Assembly: GCA_018266915.1 (NCBI GenBank)
Contig: JAFDZM010000097.1
Coordinates: 1 to 64,000 of the forward strand
Length of the DNA: 64,000 nucleotides
From: Bacteroidota bacterium
Lineage (GTDB): Bacteria > Bacteroidota > Bacteroidia > Sphingobacteriales > Sphingobacteriaceae
Direction: 5' to 3'
Below the pieces are notes generated by a model. It did not search any database. It was not told the DNA's origin and saw nothing but the letters and a program-made list of their open reading frames with translations. The stretch's first letter is position 1. Every line of letters begins with the position of its first letter. The position numbers and the translations under genes are program-made. Shown here piece after piece: positions 51,338-59,384 of the stretch.

Positions 51338-53218
51338 TTATTTTGGAACGCCGGTAATGTGGATCAGCTTTTTGCCTTTGATCAGCATTTTCATCCTGCG
51401 GCGTTTGAGCGAAATTTGTGTATTTGCCGTCTCGTTTTCTTCAATATGATGCTTATAGGCAGTCAGCACATCCGGGTAGGTTAACATCCCCATTATCTTA
51501 CCACCTTTAGCAGCAATAACAGGAAGCGCTTCGGTATGATGCTTCGCCATTATTTCTACGGCAGTGCGCAGGCTATCATTATTTTTAAGAAAGAAGTGCA
51601 CCGGTTTTAGAATGTCTTTAATGGTATGATCGCTTTTTACACCCGGAGAGAAAAGATCGGTCCGTTTCAAAATACCTGAATAAGAACCATCATTGTCTAC
51701 CGTCATAAAATAATTGCTTTGATCGTGGCTTTCTTCCAGCCATTGTTTTACCTCTTTGATTTGATTTTGTGAAGCGAGTACTACATCGCTTTCATTCATC
51801 AACTGGGCTACCGTAAGTTTTTGTAACAGATCGGGTTCAAAGGAATCTGGTGTGAAAACCCCGCGACGGGCAATTTTTTCGGTCATGATGGTATTTTCCA
51901 TCAGGAAGAATGAAATAAGGTAGGATGCTGTACATGCTCCCAGCAAAGGCAATAATGCGTGCGATTGCATCGTGGCCTCCAGCGCAAAGGTGATGCTGGT
52001 CAAGTATGCTCTTGACGCACCCGCAAACATAGCCGACATCCCGACCAGTGCTGCCATAGGTATACTGATGCCTACTTCAGGGAAATATTTTGAAACCACG
52101 ATACCCAGGATGGCTCCCGCTGCTCCGCCCATAGTTAGCAACGGTGCAAGTGTCCCACCTGATGTACCACTGCCTAATGCAATGGCCCATGAGATGAATT
52201 TAAAGAAGCACAGGCTCAGTATAATAGTAAGCGGAAAACTTCCTGATAAAAGGCTGGTGATATTATCGTAACCTACACCAAGCGTATGCGGAGCAAAATA
52301 ACCTACAGCACCTACGGCTAAACCGCCAATTGCAGGCCACCACATCCAGTGAATGGGTAATTTTTCAAAAGCATCTTCGATCCAGTAAACTGCCTTGGTC
52401 AACCCCATCGCCAGAAAGCCAATAATAACGCCCATAAAGCTGTAAACAGCCAGCGCGATGTTATTCGGCACAGCCACATCAGGCATCGGGAATACCGGCC
52501 CGGATTCAAACAGCAGGTGATGCCCTGCTGCACCAGTGATACATGCCAGAGCAACCGGCAGAATAGCTTTGGGAGAAAATTCGAACAGCAGCAATTCAAT
52601 AGCCAGGAAAACTGCTGCTATCGGTGTGCCAAATATGGCAGCCATACCCGCGGTTGCACCCGCTGCCAGTATGATCTTCCGTTCGTTAGAGGTTATCTTA
52701 AATAACTGACCCAAGGTTGAGCCTAATGCACCCCCTGTTGCGATGATCGGACCTTCAGCACCGAACGGGCCACCTGTTCCGATAGCGATAGCTGATGATA
52801 CCGGTTTCAGGAATGTGATAAGAGGCTTTATTTTACTTTGATTAACCAGTATCTGCTCCATAGCTTCAGGTATACCGTGTCCTCGTATTGCTTTCGAGCC
52901 ATACAAAGCCATCAGGCCAACCACTATACCACCTATGGCAGGTATAATAAGCACCCATATACCTAAATGATTATAAGCCGGGCTTTGGAATTTTAAAGAG
53001 AAAGTTCCATAAAAAGAGATATTAGTGATCAGGTTGATCAGTGTAACCAAAAATTTGGCAATAAAGCTTATCGCCACGGCTACCACTATACATAAGAGCG
53101 AAATAGTAATGAGCCGTTTCTTTAAAACAACACTTTTTTTGGCATCCTCTTTAGCCCCAGGCAAAGAATTTAATAAAGGCGAGATAGGAATGCCGTTTGC
53201 GTATCCTGTAATTTTCAT
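51338..53218 (-). CDS. ClC chloride channel/antiporter with CBS domains
   Basis: 626 residues. The ClC membrane domain (about residues 35-450) has RGHGIPEAMEQ, GTGGPFGAEGPIIATGGALGSTLGQ in which the gating Glu is kept (G-A-E-G-P), and GSGTSGGTLAPLLTMGGAAGAILG. A kept gating Glu favours Cl-/H+ exchange. Two CBS domains follow at about 470-600 (VAQLMNESDVVLASQ..., DILKPVHFFLKNNDSLRTAVEIMAKHHTEALPVI). It is a single gene, divergent from DoxX by 374 bases. Confidence 0.93.
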   Translation of the reverse strand: MKITGYANGIPISPLLNSLPGAKEDAKKSVVLKKRLITISLLCIVVAVAISFIAKFLVTLINLITNISFYGTFSLKFQSPAYNHLGIWVLIIPAIGGIVVGLMALYGSKAIRGHGIPEAMEQILVNQSKIKPLITFLKPVSSAIAIGTGGPFGAEGPIIATGGALGSTLGQLFKITSNERKIILAAGATAGMAAIFGTPIAAVFLAIELLLFEFSPKAILPVALACITGAAGHHLLFESGPVFPMPDVAVPNNIALAVYSFMGVIIGFLAMGLTKAVYWIEDAFEKLPIHWMWWPAIGGLAVGAVGYFAPHTLGVGYDNITSLLSGSFPLTIILSLCFFKFISWAIALGSGTSGGTLAPLLTMGGAAGAILGIVVSKYFPEVGISIPMAALVGMSAMFAGASRAYLTSITFALEATMQSHALLPLLGACTASYLISFFLMENTIMTEKIARRGVFTPDSFEPDLLQKLTVAQLMNESDVVLASQNQIKEVKQWLEESHDQSNYFMTVDNDGSYSGILKRTDLFSPGVKSDHTIKDILKPVHFFLKNNDSLRTAVEIMAKHHTEALPVIAAKGGKIMGMLTYPDVLTAYKHHIEENETANTQISLKRRRMKMLIKGKKLIHITGVPK

Positions 53219-53458
53219 TGCAATAATTTGCTTTTTAGCGGTAATGAAGCTATCATGAGCAATTTGATTTTATTTTTATATGGTGGCTCATGATGGTTTC
53301 ATTATGTATTATAAAAGGAGAATTTACGGACGGGTAAAAAATTTGGATGTGCGCCGTGAAATTTGATGCAAAAGTAATAAAGAAATTTAGAGCAGCCAAA
53401 TTAAAATGTTGTTTAATTAATATTTTATTAGCATAATTTGCATTAAATAAACATATTT

Positions 53459-53476
53459 ATATTGTTTAAACAATAT
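53459..53476. promoter_or_regulatory. 18-bp perfect palindrome, Crp/Fnr-like
   Basis: ATATTGTTTAAACAATAT is fully symmetrical. Its TTGTT...AACAA halves are similar to Fnr-type sites (TTGAT...ATCAA). A Crp/Fnr regulator gene lies two genes downstream, so it is the natural candidate binder. Confidence 0.5.
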
Positions 53477-53518
53477 TTGTATTTGATTTACAAAACAGGC
53501 TTTTAACCAGCAATTTTC

Positions 53519-53549
53519 TTGGAACAATGTAAACTTTTCGTTATATTTG
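53519..53549 (+). promoter_or_regulatory. doxX promoter with -33 and -7 elements
   Basis: TTG at 53519-53521 and TATATTTG at 53542-53549 are separated by 20 bases, the best full match to the Bacteroidota promoter (TTG-N17-23-TAnnTTTG) in this window. The ATG at 53593 follows about 37 bases after the predicted start site. Confidence 0.75.
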
Positions 53550-53592
53550 ATTTAATAGTTTGTCAAAATCTTGTTACGAAGGAGATTTTCTT

Positions 53593-54033
53593 ATGAACGT
53601 GATCCACAGAATAGAAAAATGGGGCGATACCCACCACCCCCGTTTCCTGGATATTATCCGCATACTTTTAGGCGTATTTTTATTGTTAAAAGGACTTGGC
53701 TTTATGGATAATACTGCCAACCTGCAGTCGCTTATCGAAAGCCGAACAGACATCACAGTGGCCCCCTGGCTGCTGATGCTGCTGGTATATTATGTCACTT
53801 TCGTGCATATGGTAGGCGGAACACTGATCGCTATGGGAATAATGACCCGTTTCTCTGCAATCATGCAGATACCGGTAGTATTTGGGGCAGTATTCTTCAT
53901 TAATTTTTTCCAGTCGCCATTTAATACCGACCTGGCATCGTCTGTCGTAGCATTAATATTACTGGTACTATTTGCAATCATCGGTTCGGGCCGATGGTCG
54001 ATCGAGAACTATCTAAAAAGCTGCAACGATTAA
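53593..54033 (+). CDS. DoxX family membrane protein
   Basis: 146 residues from the ATG at 53593, which has a strong AAGGAG ribosome site 8 bases upstream, rare in this phylum. Four membrane helices are predicted (about residues 18-36, 60-80, 84-102, 112-130). FLDIIRILLGVFLLLKGLGF and HMVGGTLIAMGIMTRFSAIMQIPVVFGAVFF fit DoxX/DoxD proteins. The function in non-archaeal bacteria is unclear; it often relates to redox balance. It is followed 33 bases later by a Crp/Fnr gene. Confidence 0.88.
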   Translation: MNVIHRIEKWGDTHHPRFLDIIRILLGVFLLLKGLGFMDNTANLQSLIESRTDITVAPWLLMLLVYYVTFVHMVGGTLIAMGIMTRFSAIMQIPVVFGAVFFINFFQSPFNTDLASSVVALILLVLFAIIGSGRWSIENYLKSCND

Positions 54034-54066
54034 TTTCATCCGAAAAATTTAATATTGTACCCGCGA

Positions 54067-54762
54067 ATGAAAAACAATAACGGGTGCGATCTGAAAAGCT
54101 GTTTTATGTGCCGTCTTTGCCTTAGAGACTGGCTTCCCGCCATTGCAGCACATAAGCAGAATATCTCCGTCAAAAAAGGGCATCCCATTTTCCAGGAGGG
54201 TGAGCCTGTAAAAGGCATCTATTTTCTTTATTCGGGCAATGTGAAAGTGCACAAGAAGTGGGATAATGAAAAAGACCTGATCATTCGTTTTGCCAAAGCA
54301 GGTGAAATACTGGGACACACTGGTTTGGGTGACGACTTAAACTACCTCGTTTCGGCCACTGCATTGGAGCCTGTGGTGGTTTGTTATATCGACATGGCAT
54401 TTTTCGAATCGACCCTGCATGTAAACAACGACCTTACTTATAGGCTGATGCGTTTTATGGCCAATGAACTGCAGGAGTCGGAAAAGCGTGTACGTAACCT
54501 GGTTCATATGCCTGTAAAAGGACGCATTGCACAGGCGCTCATCAATCTCAAAAATCAGTTTGGCATTAACTCCGACGGCTCTATTGGCATCGAGCTTACC
54601 CGGCAGGATCTTTCCTCATACGCAGGTGCATCCTACGAAACGCTTTTTAAAGTAATGAATGAATTTACCGATGAAAAACTGGTAGAGGCTACAGGCAAAA
54701 GTATCCGGATCATAAACGAACCGCAGCTTAAAAAACTAACAGATACCGTAAGCGGTTTGTAA
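54067..54762 (+). CDS. Crp/Fnr family regulator with N-terminal Cys cluster
   Basis: 231 residues from ATG 54067 (an upstream in-frame TTG at 54055 is less likely). The N-terminus carries Cys7, Cys12, Cys15 and Cys18 (CDLKSCFMCRLC), a spacing C-x4-C-x2-C-x2-C that could hold an iron-sulfur cluster. The cyclic-nucleotide-type sensor domain spans about 30-145 (IFQEGEPVKGIYFLYSGNVKVHKK). The HTH lies near 180-215 (IELTRQDLSSYAGASYETLFKVMNEF). It likely senses redox or oxygen. It is probably co-transcribed with DoxX. Confidence 0.9.
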   Translation: MKNNNGCDLKSCFMCRLCLRDWLPAIAAHKQNISVKKGHPIFQEGEPVKGIYFLYSGNVKVHKKWDNEKDLIIRFAKAGEILGHTGLGDDLNYLVSATALEPVVVCYIDMAFFESTLHVNNDLTYRLMRFMANELQESEKRVRNLVHMPVKGRIAQALINLKNQFGINSDGSIGIELTRQDLSSYAGASYETLFKVMNEFTDEKLVEATGKSIRIINEPQLKKLTDTVSGL

Positions 54763-54765
54763 AGC

Positions 54766-54843
54766 GCCTCACCCCAACCCCTCTCCAAAGGGAGAGGGGC
54801 TAAAATTAAAGTCCTCTCCAAAGGGAGAGGATTTAGGTGAGGC
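54766..54843. repeat. Three-way-junction repeat element
   Basis: Outer arms GCCTCACC (54766-54773) and GGTGAGGC (54836-54843) enclose two hairpins: CCCCTCTCC-AAAG-GGAGAGGGG (54778-54799) and TCCTCTCC-AAAG-GGAGAGGA (54812-54831). The layout resembles a folded cruciform. It starts right after the Crp/Fnr stop. No T tract follows. Confidence 0.7.
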
Positions 54844-54940
54844 TCAACAACTCATTTTAAAGTAATATTTTGTCGGGCAGGCATAGCAGCGAAACAAATT
54901 GGGTTAAATTAGGGGATTCTAATTTTTTCTCAATCTAACT

Positions 54941-56104
54941 ATGAACACAGGGATCAGGTCAATGATAGGCGAAACATCATATAAAGCGGCGCGTTTGGTA
55001 TCGGGGGCAATCGAATCGCATTTTGCATTGCAAATTGCTGAAGCTGGTAACCGGGGCGAGGACGGGATAGCCTGCCAACCCGGTAAACGCACAATAGAAG
55101 CCATTATTGACACCGCTTTCTGGACCAGTTTGAGAAAGGAAGAAGGCCGCTCACCTAAAATTTCACTGGCATTTTTACCGCCTGACCAATCATCCCAACC
55201 TTTAGTTTTTGAACAACGCCTCGCGCTTAACACTGAAGCCCTGATTAAATTGGCTCCTGCTGTTGAACGTTCCGGCATTCATTTAGGGGTTTGGCAACAA
55301 AATGATGAATTATACATTTGGGGTACTACACACGATATTCCGGGCTTCTGTTTCGTACTGGAAGTAATTGAACCGGGTCTATTGGTGATCAAACATCGCC
55401 GCATAGATGGCTTCGGGAAATTTGTGAACGTAGCTGTTTTAAAAGGCGACGAAGTAAAGGTGGTAGATGAACAAAGCATTAATGTGCCTGATTGTCCAGC
55501 CATGCTATCATCATTGCTCGGTTTTTCATCACAACTATCCTGGAATAACCCGGTGAATGTGCATGTGCAGTTAGCAGTTTCGATGCGGGCACATGGGCAT
55601 GGTGGCTTGTTATTGATTGTACCATCCGACAGCGATAAATGGCGCGAGTCAATTATTGATCCCATCTCTTATGCAATTTCACCCTCATTTAATGGCCTTT
55701 CCAGGCTGATGACGCAAAATATAAACGACCGTAACCTGACCTTATGGAAGGAAGAACTTTCAAAGGAAATTGACTGTGTGGCAGGCCTTACAGCCGTAGA
55801 TGGTGCCACCATCATCAACGACCGGCACGAACTTTTGGCATTCGGCGCAAAGATCACCCGTCCGCACGGTAATGAAACTGTTAAGGAAATTATGGTGACC
55901 GAGCCGATCATCGACAGCGAAGCCCAATTAATGGCCCCTGGTCAGGACGGCGGCACACGTCATTTCGCTGCTGCACAGTTTGTATATGATCAGCGTGATG
56001 CGTTTGCATTGGTGGCTTCACAAGATGGCAGGTTTACGATCTTCTCATGGTCGCCTTGCGATAGTATTGTGCATGCGCATAGGGTGGATACGCTATTGTT
56101 ATAA
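54941..56104 (+). CDS. Putative diadenylate cyclase-like protein with DACNV-type sensor region
   Basis: 387 residues, no signal or membrane helix. The C-terminal region (about residues 240-387) carries the DisA_N hallmarks: VDGATIINDRHELLAFGAKI (DGA at 287-289) and GGTRHFAAAQFVYDQRDAFALVASQDGRFTIF (G-T-R-H at 338-341). Canonical enzymes read GTRHRA; here the second Arg is Phe. The N-terminal 240 residues match what I recall as the DACNV sensor domain. DAC enzymes make c-di-AMP from two ATP. Whether this one is active is open. It is a single gene on its own. Confidence 0.65.
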   Translation: MNTGIRSMIGETSYKAARLVSGAIESHFALQIAEAGNRGEDGIACQPGKRTIEAIIDTAFWTSLRKEEGRSPKISLAFLPPDQSSQPLVFEQRLALNTEALIKLAPAVERSGIHLGVWQQNDELYIWGTTHDIPGFCFVLEVIEPGLLVIKHRRIDGFGKFVNVAVLKGDEVKVVDEQSINVPDCPAMLSSLLGFSSQLSWNNPVNVHVQLAVSMRAHGHGGLLLIVPSDSDKWRESIIDPISYAISPSFNGLSRLMTQNINDRNLTLWKEELSKEIDCVAGLTAVDGATIINDRHELLAFGAKITRPHGNETVKEIMVTEPIIDSEAQLMAPGQDGGTRHFAAAQFVYDQRDAFALVASQDGRFTIFSWSPCDSIVHAHRVDTLLL

Positions 56105-56115
56105 TTTAAAAAGGG

Positions 56116-56190
56116 GGCACACTGAGGCACTTGAAGTGTAGTGCGTACAGGCCTTAGCCCGCCATGCTTCGAGTGCCTCAGCATGACACC
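56116..56190. repeat. Dispersed hairpin repeat, copy 2 (complete)
   Basis: Left arm CACACTGAGGCACTTGAAG (56118-56136) pairs with 56167-56185 (CTTCGAGTGCCTCAGCATG) with few mismatches. The left part matches the single arm at 36474-36517. It lies between convergent genes and may help end transcription. Confidence 0.65.
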
Positions 56191-56205
56191 TCCGCATAGT
56201 TCAGA

Positions 56206-57003
56206 CTACTCCTCCGGAATCTGCTGTATCAGCCAATGCGCCAGATCATTCACCGCTTTGTCGTTATCAAACCCTTTAGGCAATCGGCCGTTGGTATACT
56301 CATTATATACCCAAGGATCGCCGACAGCCAGCACCGTACCATGTCCATAGCGGCAAACTGCGATAATAACGGCATCGCCATCTTTCAATACAGGCTCGGC
56401 AGGGAAACTGAGTGTAAGCGAGCAGATATCTTTCATAAATATCTTTTTGGCGCTTACCAGTACGGGATTACCGGGATCGACCATTAAAGCCCCGTCTTTA
56501 AAATGCGCATCATCTTTTACGTGATTTCGCAGGTCATCATTAAAGTGAATACCAAAGCGCTCGGCAAGGGTATTGAAGTGTTTTAGCTCTACATTGGCGC
56601 TGTCATTGGCCATCAGCAACAAAACCCCGCCTTGTTTTACCCAATTGCGTATCACTTCCACATTTTCAGGTCTGATGTATTTAGGGTTGGGGCTTTCTTT
56701 TTTGGTGTCCGGGTCGACGATAATATAAACATCTGCCGATGCCAAAACATCCGGATCAGGAGCACGGTAAAGCGTGTTTATTCCACTGGCTCCGGCATTT
56801 TTAAAGGCCTCCTTAAAGATGGAAAACCCATCGTTATCCACCTCGTTCCATTTGTAATGATAGGATATACTCCTGCCCGAATCATCTTTCTTATGCTCAT
56901 CATTAAAATAGGAATCAAGCAATACCTGTTTACGCTGTGCAGCAGCATGGCTTGCAATCAGGGCTAACAACACGAATAAGGTCGATTGAAATAACTTCTT
57001 CAT
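56206..57003 (-). CDS. Secreted DUF4350/GATase-like protein
   Basis: 265 residues, signal peptide ending near residue 22 (AAAQ). The core resembles DUF4350 or class I GATase-like domains: VLLDSYFNDEHKKDDSGR near the start, ADVYIIVDPDTKKESPNPKYI, NWVKQGGVLLLMANDSANVEL and GHGTVLAVGDPWVYNEYTNGRL near the end. In other Bacteroidota this domain is fused or next to unsaturated rhamnogalacturonyl hydrolases, so a link to pectin side-chain breakdown is possible. No catalytic Cys is obvious. Confidence 0.75.
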   Translation of the reverse strand: MKKLFQSTLFVLLALIASHAAAQRKQVLLDSYFNDEHKKDDSGRSISYHYKWNEVDNDGFSIFKEAFKNAGASGINTLYRAPDPDVLASADVYIIVDPDTKKESPNPKYIRPENVEVIRNWVKQGGVLLLMANDSANVELKHFNTLAERFGIHFNDDLRNHVKDDAHFKDGALMVDPGNPVLVSAKKIFMKDICSLTLSFPAEPVLKDGDAVIIAVCRYGHGTVLAVGDPWVYNEYTNGRLPKGFDNDKAVNDLAHWLIQQIPEE

Positions 57004-57072
57004 GGCTCAGGTGTTGGAATACGAAGCAATTTATTCAAAGATTATTGATTTTTAACTATTTTGAGCCGATTT

Positions 57073-57984
57073 ATGATACGCCTGCGCTTTTACCTGCCTT
57101 TACTGCTTATCCTGCTATGTTTTTCTTGCAAAAAATCCAGGCGTCACGGGCTACCTTTCGGCGATTTTAAAGGCACACATTTCACGGAAGTACAGCGCAT
57201 TTATACCAACGGGTTAAAATTTGACAAACAAGGCTATCAGTTAGAACCATCGTGGAAATTGTTTTTTGTATCTGATGATTCAGTGAATGTGTTCAGTCCA
57301 ACAACCAAACGATATTACGGGTTTCATGTTTATTTCGATCACGATTCAATTTTTAACATGGTTGATGCCTGGTTCAAGCTAAAGAAGCTGACTGCCGACA
57401 GCATGGTAGTACAGGCCCTGCGCGTAGAAAAGAAAATTATTAAGGATGACGACGAAGGATCGAAAGTTGTACTGACGTTTTATTCAGACAAGTATATCAA
57501 ATCGCACGATACAACAAAGGTTGCAGCGATGGGGTTTCCAAATAAAAGAGATACAGCTTATATCATAAAAAGGATAAAAGAAGCAAGCGTAAATCCTGAT
57601 AGCTCCTTCGCCGCGCGTGAGCCTGTAATCTTAAAAAGCAATTCGCCAAAAATAACCGTAGAAAAAGTAATACATGAGCCGACGCCTATTGAGGATGTCG
57701 ATGTATCAGACGCATATATAGCTGCCGAATATAATATCACGATTCATAAAGCTTATGAGGCGTTTAGCTACATCATGTATGTTTACGTAGATGACAAGGG
57801 CAAAATGACCTTCCGTAACTCAGTCGTTCCGCTTATGCCCGAATTTAAAGCCAGTTATGAGCAGGTAATGCGCGGCATTGTCAATGGTTACCTGATGCAC
57901 TACCTGGACATTACCCCCGGCAAAACGCTGGGTATCCCCCATACCACCTACATTCTACTAAATGTCGAGGGCAAGGTTGACTAA
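57073..57984 (+). CDS. Lipoprotein of unknown function
   Basis: 303 residues from ATG 57073; a TTG at 57061 is upstream in frame. The signal ends at lipobox CFSC (Cys19). The remainder is mixed alpha/beta with many charged residues (LKKLTADSMVVQALRVEKKIIKDDDEGSKVVLTFYS) and a TonB C-terminal-like end (YIMYVYVDDKGKMTFRNSVVP). I recognise no family. It is convergent with a receiver-domain gene, separated by 2 bases. It is an outer- or inner-membrane lipoprotein by prediction. Confidence 0.7.
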   Translation: MIRLRFYLPLLLILLCFSCKKSRRHGLPFGDFKGTHFTEVQRIYTNGLKFDKQGYQLEPSWKLFFVSDDSVNVFSPTTKRYYGFHVYFDHDSIFNMVDAWFKLKKLTADSMVVQALRVEKKIIKDDDEGSKVVLTFYSDKYIKSHDTTKVAAMGFPNKRDTAYIIKRIKEASVNPDSSFAAREPVILKSNSPKITVEKVIHEPTPIEDVDVSDAYIAAEYNITIHKAYEAFSYIMYVYVDDKGKMTFRNSVVPLMPEFKASYEQVMRGIVNGYLMHYLDITPGKTLGIPHTTYILLNVEGKVD

Positions 57985-57986
57985 AG

Positions 57987-58418
57987 CTAATTAACCGACT
58001 CCAGCATCGGGAAACGGCGGGTATTGCCTTGTTTTTTGTTGATCAGATCAATGATCATTTCCTTGCTTACCGGCTTCAGCATAAAAGCTTTTACAAACCA
58101 ATATTTCCTGGCACGTTCAACATCTGAAGCAAATTTGCTTGCAGATAGGATATATATTTCCAACGGTTTCGGGAAGGTAGGGTACAACCATTTTATCCGG
58201 TCAAGAAAATCCCAGACATTAATCTCCGGATTATAGATATCCAGCACGATCATATCCGGCATATTTTTAACGCTAAGACTACGGCTCGACAGCAGGCTCA
58301 AAACGGCGATACTGCTATCCGTACACTTCACCTCGCATGAAGTGCCATAACGCGATAATACTTTTCTCAAAATGAATTGGTCTAAGGGGCAGGTTTCGAT
58401 GTAAGTTAGCTTGCTCAT
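57987..58418 (-). CDS. Standalone receiver domain, degenerate acidic pocket
   Basis: 143 residues from the ATG at 58418 (longer frames begin at 58481 but lack support). The fold is that of small Bacteroidota response regulators: DQFILRKVLSRYG at the start, the phosphoacceptor-type MIVLDIYNPEINVWDFLD (Asp about 60), ILSAS and FMLKPVSKEMII with the conserved Lys. The usual N-terminal acidic pair (DD) is replaced by ETCPLD, so phosphorylation may be impaired. There is no output domain and no adjacent kinase. Confidence 0.8.
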   Translation of the reverse strand: MSKLTYIETCPLDQFILRKVLSRYGTSCEVKCTDSSIAVLSLLSSRSLSVKNMPDMIVLDIYNPEINVWDFLDRIKWLYPTFPKPLEIYILSASKFASDVERARKYWFVKAFMLKPVSKEMIIDLINKKQGNTRRFPMLESVN

Positions 58419-58676
58419 AATGGTACGGGTTAATGAATAACCAAAATTATATTGCTGTTCCGGCTTTGCTATTAGTACCACTACGGGATTACATACGTAG
58501 TTTTACGGATTTGCTGATGGTCTTTTTCGCGTACCAAACAGCGGGATGGGACGTGCGATTCCTTCTCCTGGGGAAGGGAAGATAGGAGTTTCTGCAGTAT
58601 ATAAGGCGTACACCCCCCCCTGCCATTTTACAACCAACCGCCCCCTCCCCAGGGAGGGAATTGTTTCGGATTTTGA

Positions 58677-58684
58677 TAACTTTG
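58677..58684 (+). promoter_or_regulatory. -7 box of the lipoprotein gene at 58704
   Basis: TAACTTTG matches TAnnTTTG and ends 19 bases before the ATG at 58704. A TTG at 58661-58663 is closer than the normal -33 distance. Confidence 0.6.
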
Positions 58685-58703
58685 CGGCCTCATACTATTC
58701 ATC

Positions 58704-59366
58704 ATGCCGGTAAAAAAAGTCGTTTTATATTTCATTCTATTAACCTCATTACTTTATTCATGCAGCCACAAAAAGGTAATTGAAGGCTCTATCACTTATG
58801 AACTTGAATACAAATTACCCGATAGCTTGAAACGGTTCGCGATCTATCTGCCCAAAACTGCCAAAGTGTATTTCAAAGGCGATTCGGCAGTAAGCGTACA
58901 GCAGATGAATGATGAATCGACTACTATCATCACCCATAAGCCGACCAACTTTATGCGGGTTTTACTCGCTTCGCGCGATAAAAAATTTGTGATCGATTAC
59001 AGCAAAACCGACCAGGATGAAGAGTCGCCCGCAAAGCTGGGTTATAGTTATGTTGCCAGTGTTGATACACAGACCATCGCTCACCATAAGGCATTGAAAT
59101 ATGTATTGACTAACAAAGTGACCGGCGAAACCGATGAGGCCTGGTTTACCAAAGAGATACACCTTGTCCCGAACTCACTGACAATGACACTTGATACGGC
59201 TAAAGGGTTCCCGCTATCGTTCACTACCAGCACCAACGGCTTGTTTACCAAGACCACCGTAAAGGAGATCAAATTTGAACCAGTGCCACCAGGAATATTC
59301 TCTACCCCGGCAGGGTACGAAAAAATGACGCCAAAGCAATTGCGCGAAATGCCTGTAGAAAACTAA
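58704..59366 (+). CDS. DUF4412-like lipoprotein
   Basis: 220 residues. The N-terminal signal ends at lipobox LYSC (Cys20). The beta-rich body includes GSITYELEYKLPDSLKRFAIYLPKTAKVYFKGDSAV, HHKALKYVLTNKVTGETDEAWFTKEI and PLSFTTSTNGLFTKTTVKEIKFEPV, which resembles GLPGLI/DUF4412 proteins that form LolA-like sheets. Function is unknown. The next gene starts 18 bases after its stop on the same strand, so they form a unit driven from the box at 58677. Confidence 0.75.
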   Translation: MPVKKVVLYFILLTSLLYSCSHKKVIEGSITYELEYKLPDSLKRFAIYLPKTAKVYFKGDSAVSVQQMNDESTTIITHKPTNFMRVLLASRDKKFVIDYSKTDQDEESPAKLGYSYVASVDTQTIAHHKALKYVLTNKVTGETDEAWFTKEIHLVPNSLTMTLDTAKGFPLSFTTSTNGLFTKTTVKEIKFEPVPPGIFSTPAGYEKMTPKQLREMPVEN

Positions 59367-59384
59367 TTTTTATAAATTAGCATA

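Larger units (their letters stand above)
53219..53592. other. Divergent control region between the ClC and DoxX genes
   Basis: This AT-rich 374-base stretch contains an 18-base palindrome (53459-53476), a clear promoter for DoxX (53519-53549) and a ribosome binding site AAGGAG (53579-53584). No small gene with a convincing start was found; the frame from TTG at 53560 only extends DoxX. Confidence 0.6.

Noticed and set aside
54766..54843. tRNA gene
   Set aside because: The fold has only two hairpins plus an outer stem, no anticodon loop and no CCA or T-arm consensus; it is listed as a repeat instead.
58559..58658. GC-rich stem-loops and a C8 run before the lipoprotein gene
   Set aside because: The stems are short with loops of two or three bases and no consistent T tract, so they could not be supported as terminators or regulatory RNA.
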